From the NCBI RefSeq assembly GCF_001650725.1, contig NZ_LXVX01000039.1, positions 491,110 through 555,109 on the forward strand: a stretch of 64,000 nucleotides of DNA. Reading direction: 5' to 3'. This document shows, piece by piece, positions 1 to 9,180 of the stretch. The notes under the pieces were generated by a model that saw only the letters and a list, made by a program, of their open reading frames with translations, was not told the DNA's origin and made no database searches. The DNA is from Sphingobium sp. TCM1 (lineage in GTDB: Bacteria; Pseudomonadota; Alphaproteobacteria; Sphingomonadales; Sphingomonadaceae). The first letter of the stretch is position 1. Each line of letters starts with the position of its first letter. The position numbers were made by a program, and so were the translations under genes.

Positions 1-205
1 GCGTCAGCCGCATCACCTGCCACCAGCCATGGACGCAGCTGTGCCAGTCGAAACTGCCGTGGAAGATCGGATGATGCTTGGCCGGTTCGCGCGCATCCTC
101 CGGCCCGTTCAGCACCAGATCCATCTTGAAGGGATAGCGGCGGCCGAGATGGGAGAGGGTGAGCGCCGCGAAGCGGCTGGCGATATCGGAGGTCAGGCGG
201 GTCAT
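1..205 (-). CDS. DUF2891 family protein (5' part; continues off the left edge)
   Basis: Only the first 68 or so codons are inside the window. The reading frame starts at the ATG at 205-203 and overlaps the DUF979 stop codon as ATGA, so the two are translationally coupled. The fragment contains FHGSFDWHSCVHGWW, which matches the N-terminal signature I associate with DUF2891 proteins. The biochemical role of that family is not established. Its position behind DUF969 and DUF979 membrane genes repeats a gene order known in other bacteria and suggests a shared function. The family call rests on this short motif and on context. Confidence 0.72.
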   Translation of the reverse strand, partial: MTRLTSDIASRFAALTLSHLGRRYPFKMDLVLNGPEDAREPAKHHPIFHGSFDWHSCVHGWWQVMRLT

Positions 206-1140
206 GGGAAGGCGAGCCAGTAGATGAGGAGAATGTTGACGAGCAGCAGCGGCAGCGCCGTACCGACCTGCCGCTTGATGACGCCATGCTGGTCCTTGAG
301 TTCCAGCAGGGCAGCGGGGACCAGGTTGAAGTTGGCGGCCATCGGCGTCATCAGCGTGCCGCAGAAGCCCGCCAACATGCCAATGGCGCAGATGACCGCC
401 GGATCGCCGTGCCAGGTGCGGATGAGCAGGGGCACGCCGATCGCCGCCGTCATCACGGGGAAGGCGGCGAAGGCGTTGCCCATGACGATGGTGAACAGCG
501 CCATGCCCAGCCCATAGGCGATCACCGCGCCGAGCAGGCTCCCATCGGGGATCGCTTGGCTCACGATGCCGCCGACCGCATCTCCCACGCCGGCGAGCGC
601 GAACACCGCGCCCAGGCTGGCCAGCATCTGCGGCAGGATCGCCGCCCAGCCGATACAGTCCATCAGCCGCCGCCCCTGTTGCAGCGGCACCTGCGCGCCG
701 GCGCGCAGCCAGAGGCAGCCGACCGTCATGGCGATCAGCACGCCCAGCGCCAGCGCGATCAGCGTCGCCTGCTTGCCGTCGAACCAGTCCGGCGCCTGCT
801 TGAAGAGGATCGTGCCGATCAAAGCAGTCGCCGGGATGATGAGCGCGATGACGAACAGGCGATTGCCGAACCGGTCGGCACGCGCCTGCCTTGTCTCCGG
901 CGGGACGGCGCCATCGCCCCGGCCGAGCCCGCCGAGCGCGCCCAGGCCGATGAGGCCCAGCACCAGCAGGCCGTTGCCGACATCGCCCAGCCGGTCGCCC
1001 GCCCACATGCTGAGCGCCAGCAGCGCCCAGAAGGCGGCATTGGTCCAGCGGCGCGGGGTGGCTCGATCACGCGCGCCCAGCAGGGCGAAGGCCGCGAAGA
1101 TCGCGCCGGCCAGCGCATAGACCCAGTGGAGGGTGATCAT
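202..1140 (-). CDS. DUF979 family integral membrane protein
   Basis: 312 residues, almost entirely hydrophobic, with about nine predicted membrane segments. I start it at the ATG at 1140, which gives MITLHWVYALAG and an ATGA overlap with the preceding DUF969 stop; a 16-residue upstream extension is Ala-rich and lies inside the DUF969 gene. DUF979 proteins occur next to DUF969 proteins and the pair resembles a split inner-membrane transporter, but no substrate is known. A glycine-rich stretch GMLAGFCGTLMTPMAANFNLVPAALL near the C-terminus looks like a permease re-entrant region. Transport is inference from topology. Confidence 0.82.
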   Translation of the reverse strand: MITLHWVYALAGAIFAAFALLGARDRATPRRWTNAAFWALLALSMWAGDRLGDVGNGLLVLGLIGLGALGGLGRGDGAVPPETRQARADRFGNRLFVIALIIPATALIGTILFKQAPDWFDGKQATLIALALGVLIAMTVGCLWLRAGAQVPLQQGRRLMDCIGWAAILPQMLASLGAVFALAGVGDAVGGIVSQAIPDGSLLGAVIAYGLGMALFTIVMGNAFAAFPVMTAAIGVPLLIRTWHGDPAVICAIGMLAGFCGTLMTPMAANFNLVPAALLELKDQHGVIKRQVGTALPLLLVNILLIYWLAFP

Positions 1141-1814
1141 GGCTGCTTCTCCGCGCGCCGCCGCCGCAACCGCCGGTCCAGCCGCCACAGGCGAAAGCCA
1201 TGAATCAGGAAGGCGGCGATCGCCGTGGGAATGGCCCAGACCGACAGCTGGAGCGGCTCCAGCAGGATGTCATATTGCTCCAGCAGCCCCTTGATCAGCA
1301 GGATCGAGCCGATGGCGAGGAAAATATCCTCGCCGAAGAAGAGGCCGACATTGTCGGTGGCCGCGGCCCACGCCTTTACTTCCTCACGCGCCTCCTCGTC
1401 CAGCCCGCCCGCCTGCGCCTCCGCCGCCGCTTCCGCGATCGGGGCCACCAGCGGACGCACCGTCTGGGCATGACCCGCGACCGAGGTCAGGCCGACTGCC
1501 GCCAGCCCCTGCCGCAGCAACAGGTAGAAGGTCAGGAACTGCCCCACCGTCGCGCCGCGCATCCGGGCGATCAGGCCGCGCGCCCGCTCCTGCAAGCCAT
1601 AGGCCTCCAGCAGGCCGACCACCGGCAGCACGATCCAGATGATGCTGACATAGCGCGCCTCGTTGAACGCCTTGCCGAAGGCGGCGAGGATGGCGACGGG
1701 ATCAAGCCCTGCCGTCAGCCCCGTGACGAGCGCCGAGGCGAGAATGACGAGCAGCGGATGGAAACGCAGCAGAAAACCCGCGACGATCACCGCGATGCCA
1801 AGCAGCACCCACAT
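1137..1814 (-). CDS. DUF969 family integral membrane protein
   Basis: 225 residues, starting MWVLLGIAVIVAGF, with about five membrane segments and a basic C-terminal tail (RLDRRLRRRRAEKQP). It is the first visible gene of a three-gene leftward operon (DUF969, DUF979, DUF2891), each overlapping the next by four bases. The motif GHAQTVRPLVAPIAEAAAE is characteristic of the family. DUF969 and DUF979 are thought to work as a pair in the inner membrane; the substrate is unknown. No regulator lies beside the operon, and the 250 bp upstream towards the tRNA shows no obvious feature. Confidence 0.82.
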   Translation of the reverse strand: MWVLLGIAVIVAGFLLRFHPLLVILASALVTGLTAGLDPVAILAAFGKAFNEARYVSIIWIVLPVVGLLEAYGLQERARGLIARMRGATVGQFLTFYLLLRQGLAAVGLTSVAGHAQTVRPLVAPIAEAAAEAQAGGLDEEAREEVKAWAAATDNVGLFFGEDIFLAIGSILLIKGLLEQYDILLEPLQLSVWAIPTAIAAFLIHGFRLWRLDRRLRRRRAEKQP

Positions 1815-2063
1815 GGTCCGCGCGCCCTAGCGCCAGTCGCCTGCCGCAACGATGGGGATCAGGAAAGCTGGTGCGCGACAGGGCATGGGCGGGGACACTC
1901 GCTAAGGATGGCGGGCGATCACCGGCTGATGCCCTCCGGGCCATGTTGCCCGTCCCGCCGCCGTCCCGCAAGCGCGCGCCAACTATCGCCCGCGGCGCGC
2001 TGGGACCAGGACCGGATAGCCAAGAATCAGAAGATCGTCATGATGCAGTTTTCTGCAAATAAC

Positions 2064-2153
<90 letters not shown>

Positions 2154-2275
2154 GCAGAAGGATCAGCGTTGCCGATCCGGTCGAGGGGCGGCCATTAGCG
2201 AATGAAATCGCGCTTGCCAAGCGGCCAAACGGGTATTTTTCTTGTGTCGGCGCAAGAGCCTCCTAAATTGGTCAT

Positions 2276-2647
2276 ATGAGAGACACGATTCAGATTTTCG
2301 GCGCCGGGATGACTGCTCCGCCGATCGCCCATGCCCGCTTCAACATCGGCGACGTGGTCAAACATCGCATGTTCGGGTTCCGCGGCGTCGTGTTCGATAT
2401 CGACCCGGTCTTCGCCAACAGCGAGGAATGGTATGAAGCCATCCCGGAACATGCCCGCCCCGACAAGCAGCAGCCCTTCTACCATCTGCTCGCGGAAAAT
2501 GGCGATTCCACTTATGTGGCCTATGTCAGCCAGCAGAATCTGGTCGTCGATGACAGCGACGAACCGGTCGATCATCCTGCCATCGCGGGCATGTTCGGCG
2601 CCTATGCGAACGGCAAATATCGGCTCCGCCCGCTCCATCGACATTGA
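2276..2647 (+). CDS. hspQ: Heat shock protein HspQ (YccV-like)
   Basis: 123 residues from the first ATG; a second ATG at 2309 would give a 112-residue form starting MTAPPIAHARFNIG and neither has a clear Shine-Dalgarno sequence. The central stretch (ARFNIGDVVKHRMFGFRGVVFDIDP, then YHLLAEN, YVAYVSQQNL) is the conserved beta-barrel fold of HspQ/YccV, a small cytosolic protein linked in E. coli to hemimethylated oriC binding and later shown to act as a Lon specificity factor. Its 3' end overlaps the proposed start of the following SGNH hydrolase. Confidence 0.9.
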   Translation: MRDTIQIFGAGMTAPPIAHARFNIGDVVKHRMFGFRGVVFDIDPVFANSEEWYEAIPEHARPDKQQPFYHLLAENGDSTYVAYVSQQNLVVDDSDEPVDHPAIAGMFGAYANGKYRLRPLHRH

Positions 2648-3377
2648 GCGCGGCCTGTCGCGCTCGCGCGCGTCGGTTACGCGCCGGAGCGTCGGCGCGC
2701 TGCTGCTGACCGCCTGCGCATGGGTTGTCGCCGCCGCCGCGCCGCCCAATGCCGACCCGGTCTTTCCCTTCTCGCGAGAAATCGAAACCTTCGCCAGGGC
2801 CAATGCCGCCGGCCCACCGGTCCGCGACGCCACGCTGTTCCTGGGCAGTTCGAGCATCCGGCTGTGGGACATTGCCAGCAGTTTCCACGACATCGGCACG
2901 GTCAACCGCGGTTTCGGCGGCGCGACCACGGCGCATGTGCTGCATTATTACAAGCGCCTGCTGCCGTCCCTGCCCCCGCGCTCCATCGTCGTCTATGTGG
3001 GCGAGAATGACCTGGCGGCCGGGGCCACGCCCGAAACGGTCACCCGCGACATCCTCACCCTGCTGCGGCGGCTGCGCATCGATTATCCGCGCGCGCCCAT
3101 CGCCTTCCTCTCGCTCAAGCCCAGCCCCATCCGCTGGACGCTATGGCCCCGGATGGCGGCGGTGAACCAGGCCGTGGCCGCCCGCGCCCGCGCCGACCGG
3201 TTCGATTATGTCGATGTCGGCTCCAGCCTGCTCGCGACCGACGGCCTGCCCGACGCAACGCTGTTCCGGCCGGACGGGCTGCACTTGAACGCGCGCGGCT
3301 ATCAGCGCTGGACGCAACTGGTCCATGGCTGGATCGATCGCGCCGCGCAGGAGCAGGCGCCAGAAAGCGCATACTGA
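2604..3377 (+). CDS. Exported SGNH/GDSL-family hydrolase
   Basis: About 257 residues if it begins at the in-frame ATG at 2604, which lies inside hspQ (44-base overlap). No ATG, GTG or TTG in frame lies between the hspQ stop and the hydrophobic signal-like segment VGALLLTACAWVVAAAA. The catalytic blocks are clear: FLGSSSIRLWD (block I serine), a conserved NRGFGG (block II glycine), VGENDLAAG (block III Asn), and PDGLHLNARGY (block V Asp-x-x-His). The protein is probably periplasmic or a lipoprotein (a cysteine follows LLLTA). The substrate is not predictable; such enzymes hydrolyse acyl esters or thioesters. Confidence 0.82.
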   Translation: MRTANIGSARSIDIERGLSRSRASVTRRSVGALLLTACAWVVAAAAPPNADPVFPFSREIETFARANAAGPPVRDATLFLGSSSIRLWDIASSFHDIGTVNRGFGGATTAHVLHYYKRLLPSLPPRSIVVYVGENDLAAGATPETVTRDILTLLRRLRIDYPRAPIAFLSLKPSPIRWTLWPRMAAVNQAVAARARADRFDYVDVGSSLLATDGLPDATLFRPDGLHLNARGYQRWTQLVHGWIDRAAQEQAPESAY

Positions 3378-3456
3378 ACCACTTTCCGATTGATCCACGG
3401 CCAAGCAACATTATTACCAACCGCATGACACAAGCGCCAAGCCAGGGGGACCAGAG

Positions 3457-5436
3457 GTGACAAGCCAAGCTCAAGCAGGAGGAGCGCAGGCCAGCGCCAT
3501 GGCCGAACTGACGCTGCGCGGCGTGATCCTGGGCGGTCTGATCACGCTCGTCTTCACGGCGGCGAACGTCTATCTGGGCCTCAAGATCGGCCTGACCTTC
3601 GCGACGTCGATCCCCGCGGCGGTCATCTCCATGGCGGTGCTGCGGCTGTTCGCGACCGGCACGATCCTGGAAAACAACATCGTCCAGACCATCGCATCGG
3701 CCGCCGGCACCCTGTCGGCCATCATCTTCGTGCTGCCCGGCCTTGTCATCATCGGCTGGTGGCAGGGCTTTCCCTATTGGCTGAGCGCGTTCACCATTGC
3801 GACCGGCGGCATATTGGGCGTCATGTATTCGGTGCCGCTGCGCCGCGCGCTCGTCACCGGATCGGACCTCCCCTATCCCGAAGGCGTCGCCGCGGCCGAA
3901 GTGCTCAAGGTCGGTGCCGGTTCGCGCGAAGGGCTGGAAGAAAATAAGCGCGGCCTCGCCGCCATCGTCGCCAGCGCCGTCGCCGCCGCCGCCTTCTCGA
4001 TCACCGCCAAGACCAAGATCATCGCGGAGGAAGCCGCGACCTTCTTCAAGTTCGGCGCGGGCGCGACCTCCATGTCGACCAGCTTCTCCATGGCGCTGAT
4101 CGGCGTCGGCCATCTGGTCGGCCTGTCGGTGGGCGTCGCCATGTTCATCGGCCTGCTGATCAGCTGGACCGGCCTCGTCCCCTATCTCACCGCCCCGCTG
4201 CCTGCGGGCGCGGAACTGTCCGACGTGGTCGGCACCGCCTTCCGCATGAAGGCGCGCTTCATCGGCGCAGGCACGATCGGCGTCGCCGCGATCTGGACCC
4301 TGCTCAAGATCCTTGGCCCTATCGTCAGCGGCATCCGCTCCGCTCTGGCCGCCAACGCCACGCGCCGGGCGGGCGACGCCGCCAGCCTCGACATCACCGA
4401 GCGCGACCTGCCCATCTCCATCGTCGGCGGCACCATCCTGGCCGCCCTGCTGCCGATCGGCGTGCTGCTCTGGATCTTCGCGCAGGGCGGGCCGATCGCC
4501 GCCAATCCGGTGCCGGTGATCGGGCTGACCTTGGCCTATGTGCTGGTGGCGGGCATCGTCATCGCGTCGGTCTGCGGCTATATGGCGGGCCTCATCGGCG
4601 CGTCGAACAGCCCGATTTCGGGCGTCGGCATCCTCGCCGTGCTGGGCGCGTCGCTGCTGCTCGCCGCCATCTACGGGTCGGGCGGCGACCCGTCGCAGAC
4701 CCAGGCGCTGATCGCCTATGCCCTCTTCACCACGGCGATCGTGTTCGGCATCGCCACCATTTCCAACGATAATCTCCAGGATCTCAAGACCGGCCAGCTG
4801 GTCGGCGCGACGCCGTGGAAGCAGCAGCTCGCGCTGGTGCTTGGCGTCATCTTCGGCGCGCTCGTCATCCCGCCGGTGCTGGACCTGCTCAACAGCGCCT
4901 TCGGCTTTGCCGGCGCGCCGGGCGCGGGCCAGAATGCGCTGCCCGCCCCGCAGGCCGCGCTGATCTCCGCCCTGGCCAAGGGCGTGCTGGGCGGCGACCT
5001 CGACTGGGGCCTGATCGGCATCGGCGCGGGCATCGGCGCGGTCGTCATCCTGATCGACGAATTGCTGGGCAAGGCCGGCAAGCTGCGCCTGCCGCCGCTG
5101 GCGGTGGGCATGGGTATCTACCTGCCGATGGCGCTGACGCTGCTGATCCCGGTCGGCGCGGTCATCGGCCATGTCTACAACCGCTGGGCGCTGCGCCAGA
5201 GCAATCCGGAGTTCGCCGAGCGCATGGGCGTGCTGATGGCGACCGGCTTCATCGTCGGCGAAAGCCTGTTCGGCGTCGCCTTCGCCGGCATCGTCGCTGG
5301 GACGGACAGCGACGCGCCGCTGGCGCTGGTGGGCGAAAATCACTGGGCGGTGCCGCTCGCCATACTGATCTTCGCAGGCGTCATCGCGGGCCTCTATGCG
5401 CGGCTCAAGCGCTGGGCCTCAGCGCCGCTGGGGTAA
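3457..5436 (+). CDS. OPT family oligopeptide transporter
   Basis: 659 residues with 14 or more hydrophobic segments, matching the oligopeptide transporter (OPT) family by MAELTLRGVILGGLITLVFTAANVYLGLKIGLTFATSIPAAVISM at the N-terminus and the conserved NIVQTIASAAG and SDLPYPEGVAAAEVLK blocks (only short pieces quoted as landmarks). The start is a GTG at 3457 behind GGGGGACCAGAGG; a later ATG at 3499 is possible. Bacterial OPT proteins are proton-coupled inner-membrane importers of peptides or metal-chelate-like compounds. It stands alone, so no substrate can be inferred. Confidence 0.93.
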   Translation: MTSQAQAGGAQASAMAELTLRGVILGGLITLVFTAANVYLGLKIGLTFATSIPAAVISMAVLRLFATGTILENNIVQTIASAAGTLSAIIFVLPGLVIIGWWQGFPYWLSAFTIATGGILGVMYSVPLRRALVTGSDLPYPEGVAAAEVLKVGAGSREGLEENKRGLAAIVASAVAAAAFSITAKTKIIAEEAATFFKFGAGATSMSTSFSMALIGVGHLVGLSVGVAMFIGLLISWTGLVPYLTAPLPAGAELSDVVGTAFRMKARFIGAGTIGVAAIWTLLKILGPIVSGIRSALAANATRRAGDAASLDITERDLPISIVGGTILAALLPIGVLLWIFAQGGPIAANPVPVIGLTLAYVLVAGIVIASVCGYMAGLIGASNSPISGVGILAVLGASLLLAAIYGSGGDPSQTQALIAYALFTTAIVFGIATISNDNLQDLKTGQLVGATPWKQQLALVLGVIFGALVIPPVLDLLNSAFGFAGAPGAGQNALPAPQAALISALAKGVLGGDLDWGLIGIGAGIGAVVILIDELLGKAGKLRLPPLAVGMGIYLPMALTLLIPVGAVIGHVYNRWALRQSNPEFAERMGVLMATGFIVGESLFGVAFAGIVAGTDSDAPLALVGENHWAVPLAILIFAGVIAGLYARLKRWASAPLG

Positions 5437-5606
5437 GACCTGGCTTCGCACATTTCCCGCAGATTATGACATGATGGTGCGCCGGGCTGATCCAATCGGG
5501 CAGTCCGGCGCAACATGCATGGGCGTCTGGGCGGGCCTGTTGCATGAAGGGCAGGGTGCAGGACAAGGAATCGCGGGGTTCTGGAAAGACCATTTTTGGT
5601 CATTGA

Positions 5607-6077
5607 TCAATGTTCGTCGTCACGCCCAAACCAGACTCTTATCCACCAAATACCAGCGGCAACAGGTAGCGCTCCTGCCGCCAAATAAAGTGGATAAAAC
5701 ATCGCAGCCAGTGCAGCGGTGGAATTTTCAGTTAGATCGGTGGTCCGAAGGAAATCGTGATACGGATACAATAAAATTATAGCAGCAGTGGAAAATAGCC
5801 AACGCATCCAGACATCAGGAGAGCGGCGCGCAAGCCATAGAAGCCCAAATTGGGATGCTCCTACCACGGGCGCAAACATAAATAGCGCAGGTATTCCAAT
5901 GAACCACTGAGCAATCGTTTCAAGGATAGAGTATTCGTATCCGGATCTATCAACTGTATCCGGACCACGCGTAAAGAGCATAATCAAAATAGGAAATGCG
6001 CAAGCCGCAGCATTAATTTTCATTGGGAGGTCGAGACTTCGCCACCAACCAATGATCCGAGCTAACATATTTGCCAT
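5607..6077 (-). CDS. Orphan small membrane protein, AT-richer than its surroundings
   Basis: 156 residues from the ATG at 6077 (MANMLARIIGWWRS); the frame stays open upstream but the sequence there is not protein-like. Four hydrophobic stretches are visible (around CAFPILIMLF, FIGIPALFMFAPVVGASQFGLLWL, STAAIILLYPY and FYPLYLAAGALPVAAGIWWI), so it is probably a four-helix inner-membrane protein ending in a charged tail GRDDEH. I do not recognise a family. The codons use A and T at third positions much more than all neighbours, which suggests recent acquisition. The region on its right holds a dispersed repeat. Confidence 0.6.
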   Translation of the reverse strand: MANMLARIIGWWRSLDLPMKINAAACAFPILIMLFTRGPDTVDRSGYEYSILETIAQWFIGIPALFMFAPVVGASQFGLLWLARRSPDVWMRWLFSTAAIILLYPYHDFLRTTDLTENSTAALAAMFYPLYLAAGALPVAAGIWWIRVWFGRDDEH

Positions 6078-6168
6078 GCGGCCATGATGCAAGAATGTTT
6101 GAATTTTGCAATGTCCGCTTGTCGGGCGACATGCCTCATGAGCCGTCCGTCCGCTAACCACCCCGTTC

Positions 6169-6279
6169 CGTCATTCCCGCGCCCCGAAGGGTGGCCGCAG
6201 GCCAATGCGGGAACCCATCTCCTGACCTTACCGCAAGCACAACGCTGGGAGATGGATCGCCGCTTCGCCGGGGTGACGG
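6169..6279. repeat. Dispersed palindromic repeat, copy 1
   Basis: Begins CGTCATTCCCGCG, contains GCGGGAACCCATCTCC, and ends GGGAGATGG...CCGGGGTGACG, so the outer ends and the ATCTCC/GGAGAT inner pair are inverted. A second copy with the same outer and inner words is at 58999-59084. It lies just downstream of ppc (leftward gene) and may serve as its terminator. It resembles short non-coding palindromic elements common in sphingomonad genomes. Confidence 0.7.
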
Positions 6280-6303
6280 AGGAGAATGGGCGAGGGTTCT
6301 CCC

Positions 6304-9024
6304 CTATCCGCTGTTCCGCAGCGCCGTGGCGATCGCGTTGATCGACAGTTCGATGCCTTCCTTGACACGCGCGTCGTCCTCGCCGGCGCGATGGCGTTTC
6401 AGCAGTTCGACCTGGAGCAGGTTGAGCGGCTCGATATAGGGCAGGCGCAGCCGGATCGAGGTGTCGAGCGCCGGGCTTTTCTCCAGCAGCCGCGACTGGC
6501 CGGTAGCGTCCAGCAGGCCGTCATGGGTTTGCGCCCAACCATCGCGGATGCGGCCGAAAATCGCCTCGCCCCTGGCCTGGTCCTCGACCAGCGGCAGATA
6601 GCGCGCGGCGATGCCCAGGTCGGACTTGGCCAGTACCATTTCCAGATTTGCGAGCGCGGACTTGAGGAAGGACCAGTGCTGCGCCATGTCAGCCAGCAAT
6701 GCCTTGTCCTCGAACGCCGACAGCGCATGGCCCACGCCATACCAGCCCGGCAGCATGACTCGCGCCTGCGCCCAGCTGAATACCCAGGGGATGGCGCGCA
6801 GATCCTCGATCGCATTGCTCTTGGTCCGGCTCGCCGGGCGCGATCCGATCTTGAGCCCGGAAATCTCCTGGATCGGGGTCAGCTGGCGGAAGAATTCCTT
6901 GAACCCCTCGGTGCCGTAGACGAGGTCGCGATAGGCGGCGAAGGCGTTTTTCGACAATTCGTCCATCGCTGCGCTGAAACGGGCGGCGTCACGGTCCGAA
7001 ATCCCTTCCGGCTCCAGGCTGGCGAGCAGCGTCGCGCTCGTCATCGCCTCCAAATTGGTCATGGCGACATCGCGCGATCCGAACTTGGCGGCGATCATCT
7101 CGCCCTGTTCGGTGATGCGGATGCGGCCCTGCACGCTGCCGCGCGGCTGCGCCTGGATCGCGGCGAAGGCCGATCCGCCTCCGCGCCCCACCGCGCCGCC
7201 CCGGCCGTGGAACAGCTGCATCGCCGCGCCCGCCTCTGCGAACACCGGCTCCAGCGCCTGGCTCGCCTTGTAGAGGCTCCAGGTGGAGGTGATGTAGCCG
7301 CCATCCTTGTTGCTGTCCGAATAGCCGATCATCACTTCCTGATGGCCGCGCCCGTGCACCACCCCGGCAATTTCGGGCAGGCCGAAATAGGCGGACATGA
7401 TCTTGGGCGCGGCCTCCAGGTCGGCGATGGTCTCGAACAGCGGGATCGCCATGATCGCGGCCTGCGGCGCGGCGCCGCCCACGCCGGCGCGCCAGAGGCC
7501 CGCTTCCTTGAGCAGGATGTTGACCTCCAGCAGGTCCGACACGCTTTCGGCCTTGGAGATGATATAATGGGTGATGCAGGACGGGCCATAGGTGCGGTGC
7601 GCCTGCGCGGCGGCATGGACGATCGCCAGTTCCGACGCGGTTTCCTCCGAATAGTCGGAAAAGGGCGCTCCCAGCGGCCGGTTGGTCGCCAGCTCCTTCC
7701 GCAGCAGGGCGATACGGGCATATTCGTCGAGCGCGAGATAGTCCGCCTCGACCCCCGCGATCCTGAGCAGTTCGGCGACGACGCGTTCATGCACGGCGCT
7801 GTTCTGGCGCATGTCGAGCGTGGCGAGATGGAAGCCGAACGTCTCGACCGCGCGGATCAGCCGGCCCAGCGCCCCGCCGCTCGCCAGCGCGCCGTCGCCT
7901 TCGCTCGCCAGCCCCTGCGCCACGGTGACGAGGTCGCGCCGCAACTCCTGCGGCGCGGCATAGGCCGCGCCCTTGAGGCTGGACGGCCGGGCCGGTTGCG
8001 CGCCGGTCAGCTGGACGCAGGTGGCGGCCAGGCGGGCGTAGATGCCGGAAATGGCGCGGCGATAGGGTTCGTCCTTGCGGCTGGGCGATGCGTCGCCGCT
8101 CGCCTCGGCCAGGTCCAGCACCGCCTGCGGCACATGGGCGAGTTCGGTCGAAAGCGAGAGTTCCGCGCCGAGCGCGTGCAGCGCGTCGAGATAATAGGCG
8201 ATCGCCGCCTGGGCGCCCCGCTTGAGCGCGAATTCCAGCTGCGGCGCCTGGACGAAGGGATTGCCGTCGCGGTCGCCGCCGATCCACGATCCCACCCGCA
8301 GGAAGCTTTGCAGCCGCGCGCCCAGCACCCGTTCCCAGCGGGCATAGAGAGCGGGCAGCACAGGCAGGAAGGTGTCGCGGAAATAGGCGAGCACATTCTC
8401 GATTTCGTCCGCGACGAACAGCTTTTCGCGGCGCAGCGGGCGCGTCTGCCACAGCAGCGCGATCTGGCGGAAGATCGCCTCGTCCAGATTTTCGCCATCG
8501 TCCGTCTCGGTGCGCCCGGCGTCCTTGAGCTGCATCAGGTCGGCGACACGGTTCTTGTGGTCGATCATGCTCTTGCGCCGCACCTCGGTCGGGTGGGCGG
8601 TCAGGACGGGCACGATCAGGCTGTGCGCGAGCAGGTCGAGCACCGCATCGCGGTCGACGCCATGCGATTCGAGCCGCGCGATCGCGGAAGCGACGTCCGC
8701 CCCCGGCTCTGCCGCCACGCCCTGCCGGTCCTCGGCCAGGTTGGCGAGCATCGAAAAGAGCATGAAGCCACGGGTGAAGGCCAGCGTATCGTCCAGGCTC
8801 AGCGCGTCCAGCCCGGTGTCGGTCAGGTCCGCGCCCTGCAACCCCCGCGCCCGGTCGACCGAAGCGGAGCGGATATATTCGGTCTGCTTGTACAGCTTCT
8901 CCCCGCCATAGGCGCGAATGACGTCGCCCAGCAGACGCCCCAGATAGCGGATGTCGGGATTCTGCGTGATCGCAGGGGCTGCGGAAGGGGGTGCCAGAGT
9001 CGCCATAGGAGATTGATGCTGCAT
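6304..9024 (-). CDS. ppc: Phosphoenolpyruvate carboxylase
   Basis: 906 residues from the ATG at 9024 (MQHQSPMATL); the ATG at 9006 is an alternative, and both agree with the usual 880-930 residues. The open frame extends further upstream but that part is antisense to the HerA-like gene. It carries all family signatures: VLTAHPTEVRRKSM with the catalytic His, GSWIGGDRDGNP, QEVMIGYSDSNKDGGY, LFHGRGGAVGRGGG, GEMIAAKFGSRDVA, and the C-terminal NSG in place of the commoner NTG. The enzyme adds bicarbonate to PEP to make oxaloacetate, replenishing the TCA cycle. It is a single-gene unit divergent from the HerA-like gene. Confidence 0.97.
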   Translation of the reverse strand: MQHQSPMATLAPPSAAPAITQNPDIRYLGRLLGDVIRAYGGEKLYKQTEYIRSASVDRARGLQGADLTDTGLDALSLDDTLAFTRGFMLFSMLANLAEDRQGVAAEPGADVASAIARLESHGVDRDAVLDLLAHSLIVPVLTAHPTEVRRKSMIDHKNRVADLMQLKDAGRTETDDGENLDEAIFRQIALLWQTRPLRREKLFVADEIENVLAYFRDTFLPVLPALYARWERVLGARLQSFLRVGSWIGGDRDGNPFVQAPQLEFALKRGAQAAIAYYLDALHALGAELSLSTELAHVPQAVLDLAEASGDASPSRKDEPYRRAISGIYARLAATCVQLTGAQPARPSSLKGAAYAAPQELRRDLVTVAQGLASEGDGALASGGALGRLIRAVETFGFHLATLDMRQNSAVHERVVAELLRIAGVEADYLALDEYARIALLRKELATNRPLGAPFSDYSEETASELAIVHAAAQAHRTYGPSCITHYIISKAESVSDLLEVNILLKEAGLWRAGVGGAAPQAAIMAIPLFETIADLEAAPKIMSAYFGLPEIAGVVHGRGHQEVMIGYSDSNKDGGYITSTWSLYKASQALEPVFAEAGAAMQLFHGRGGAVGRGGGSAFAAIQAQPRGSVQGRIRITEQGEMIAAKFGSRDVAMTNLEAMTSATLLASLEPEGISDRDAARFSAAMDELSKNAFAAYRDLVYGTEGFKEFFRQLTPIQEISGLKIGSRPASRTKSNAIEDLRAIPWVFSWAQARVMLPGWYGVGHALSAFEDKALLADMAQHWSFLKSALANLEMVLAKSDLGIAARYLPLVEDQARGEAIFGRIRDGWAQTHDGLLDATGQSRLLEKSPALDTSIRLRLPYIEPLNLLQVELLKRHRAGEDDARVKEGIELSINAIATALRNSG

Positions 9025-9180
9025 CGCAACAAGGTGGGCGTCAAGCAAATCCCGCCTTGAGTAGCCAAGCAAAACCCATGCAATTGCGATATTGCAAAGG
9101 TTTGCATAAATACATTGCCGCGACCGCGCTTCGATGACAACGGGCTTGCGCCCTGCCCTGCCTATGGGCAAGACGCTGCC

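Noticed and set aside
1815..2063. Possible small gene in the 249-bp gap beside tRNA-Ser
   Set aside because: Short frames only, without ribosome-binding site or recognisable motif.
3115..5343. Long minus-strand frame opposite the OPT transporter gene
   Set aside because: Extremely Gln/Arg/Asp-rich translation, typical of an antisense frame of a hydrophobic protein gene.
5396..5782. Plus-strand open frame between the OPT gene and the orphan membrane gene
   Set aside because: Overlaps both real genes, has no ribosome-binding site and no protein-like composition.
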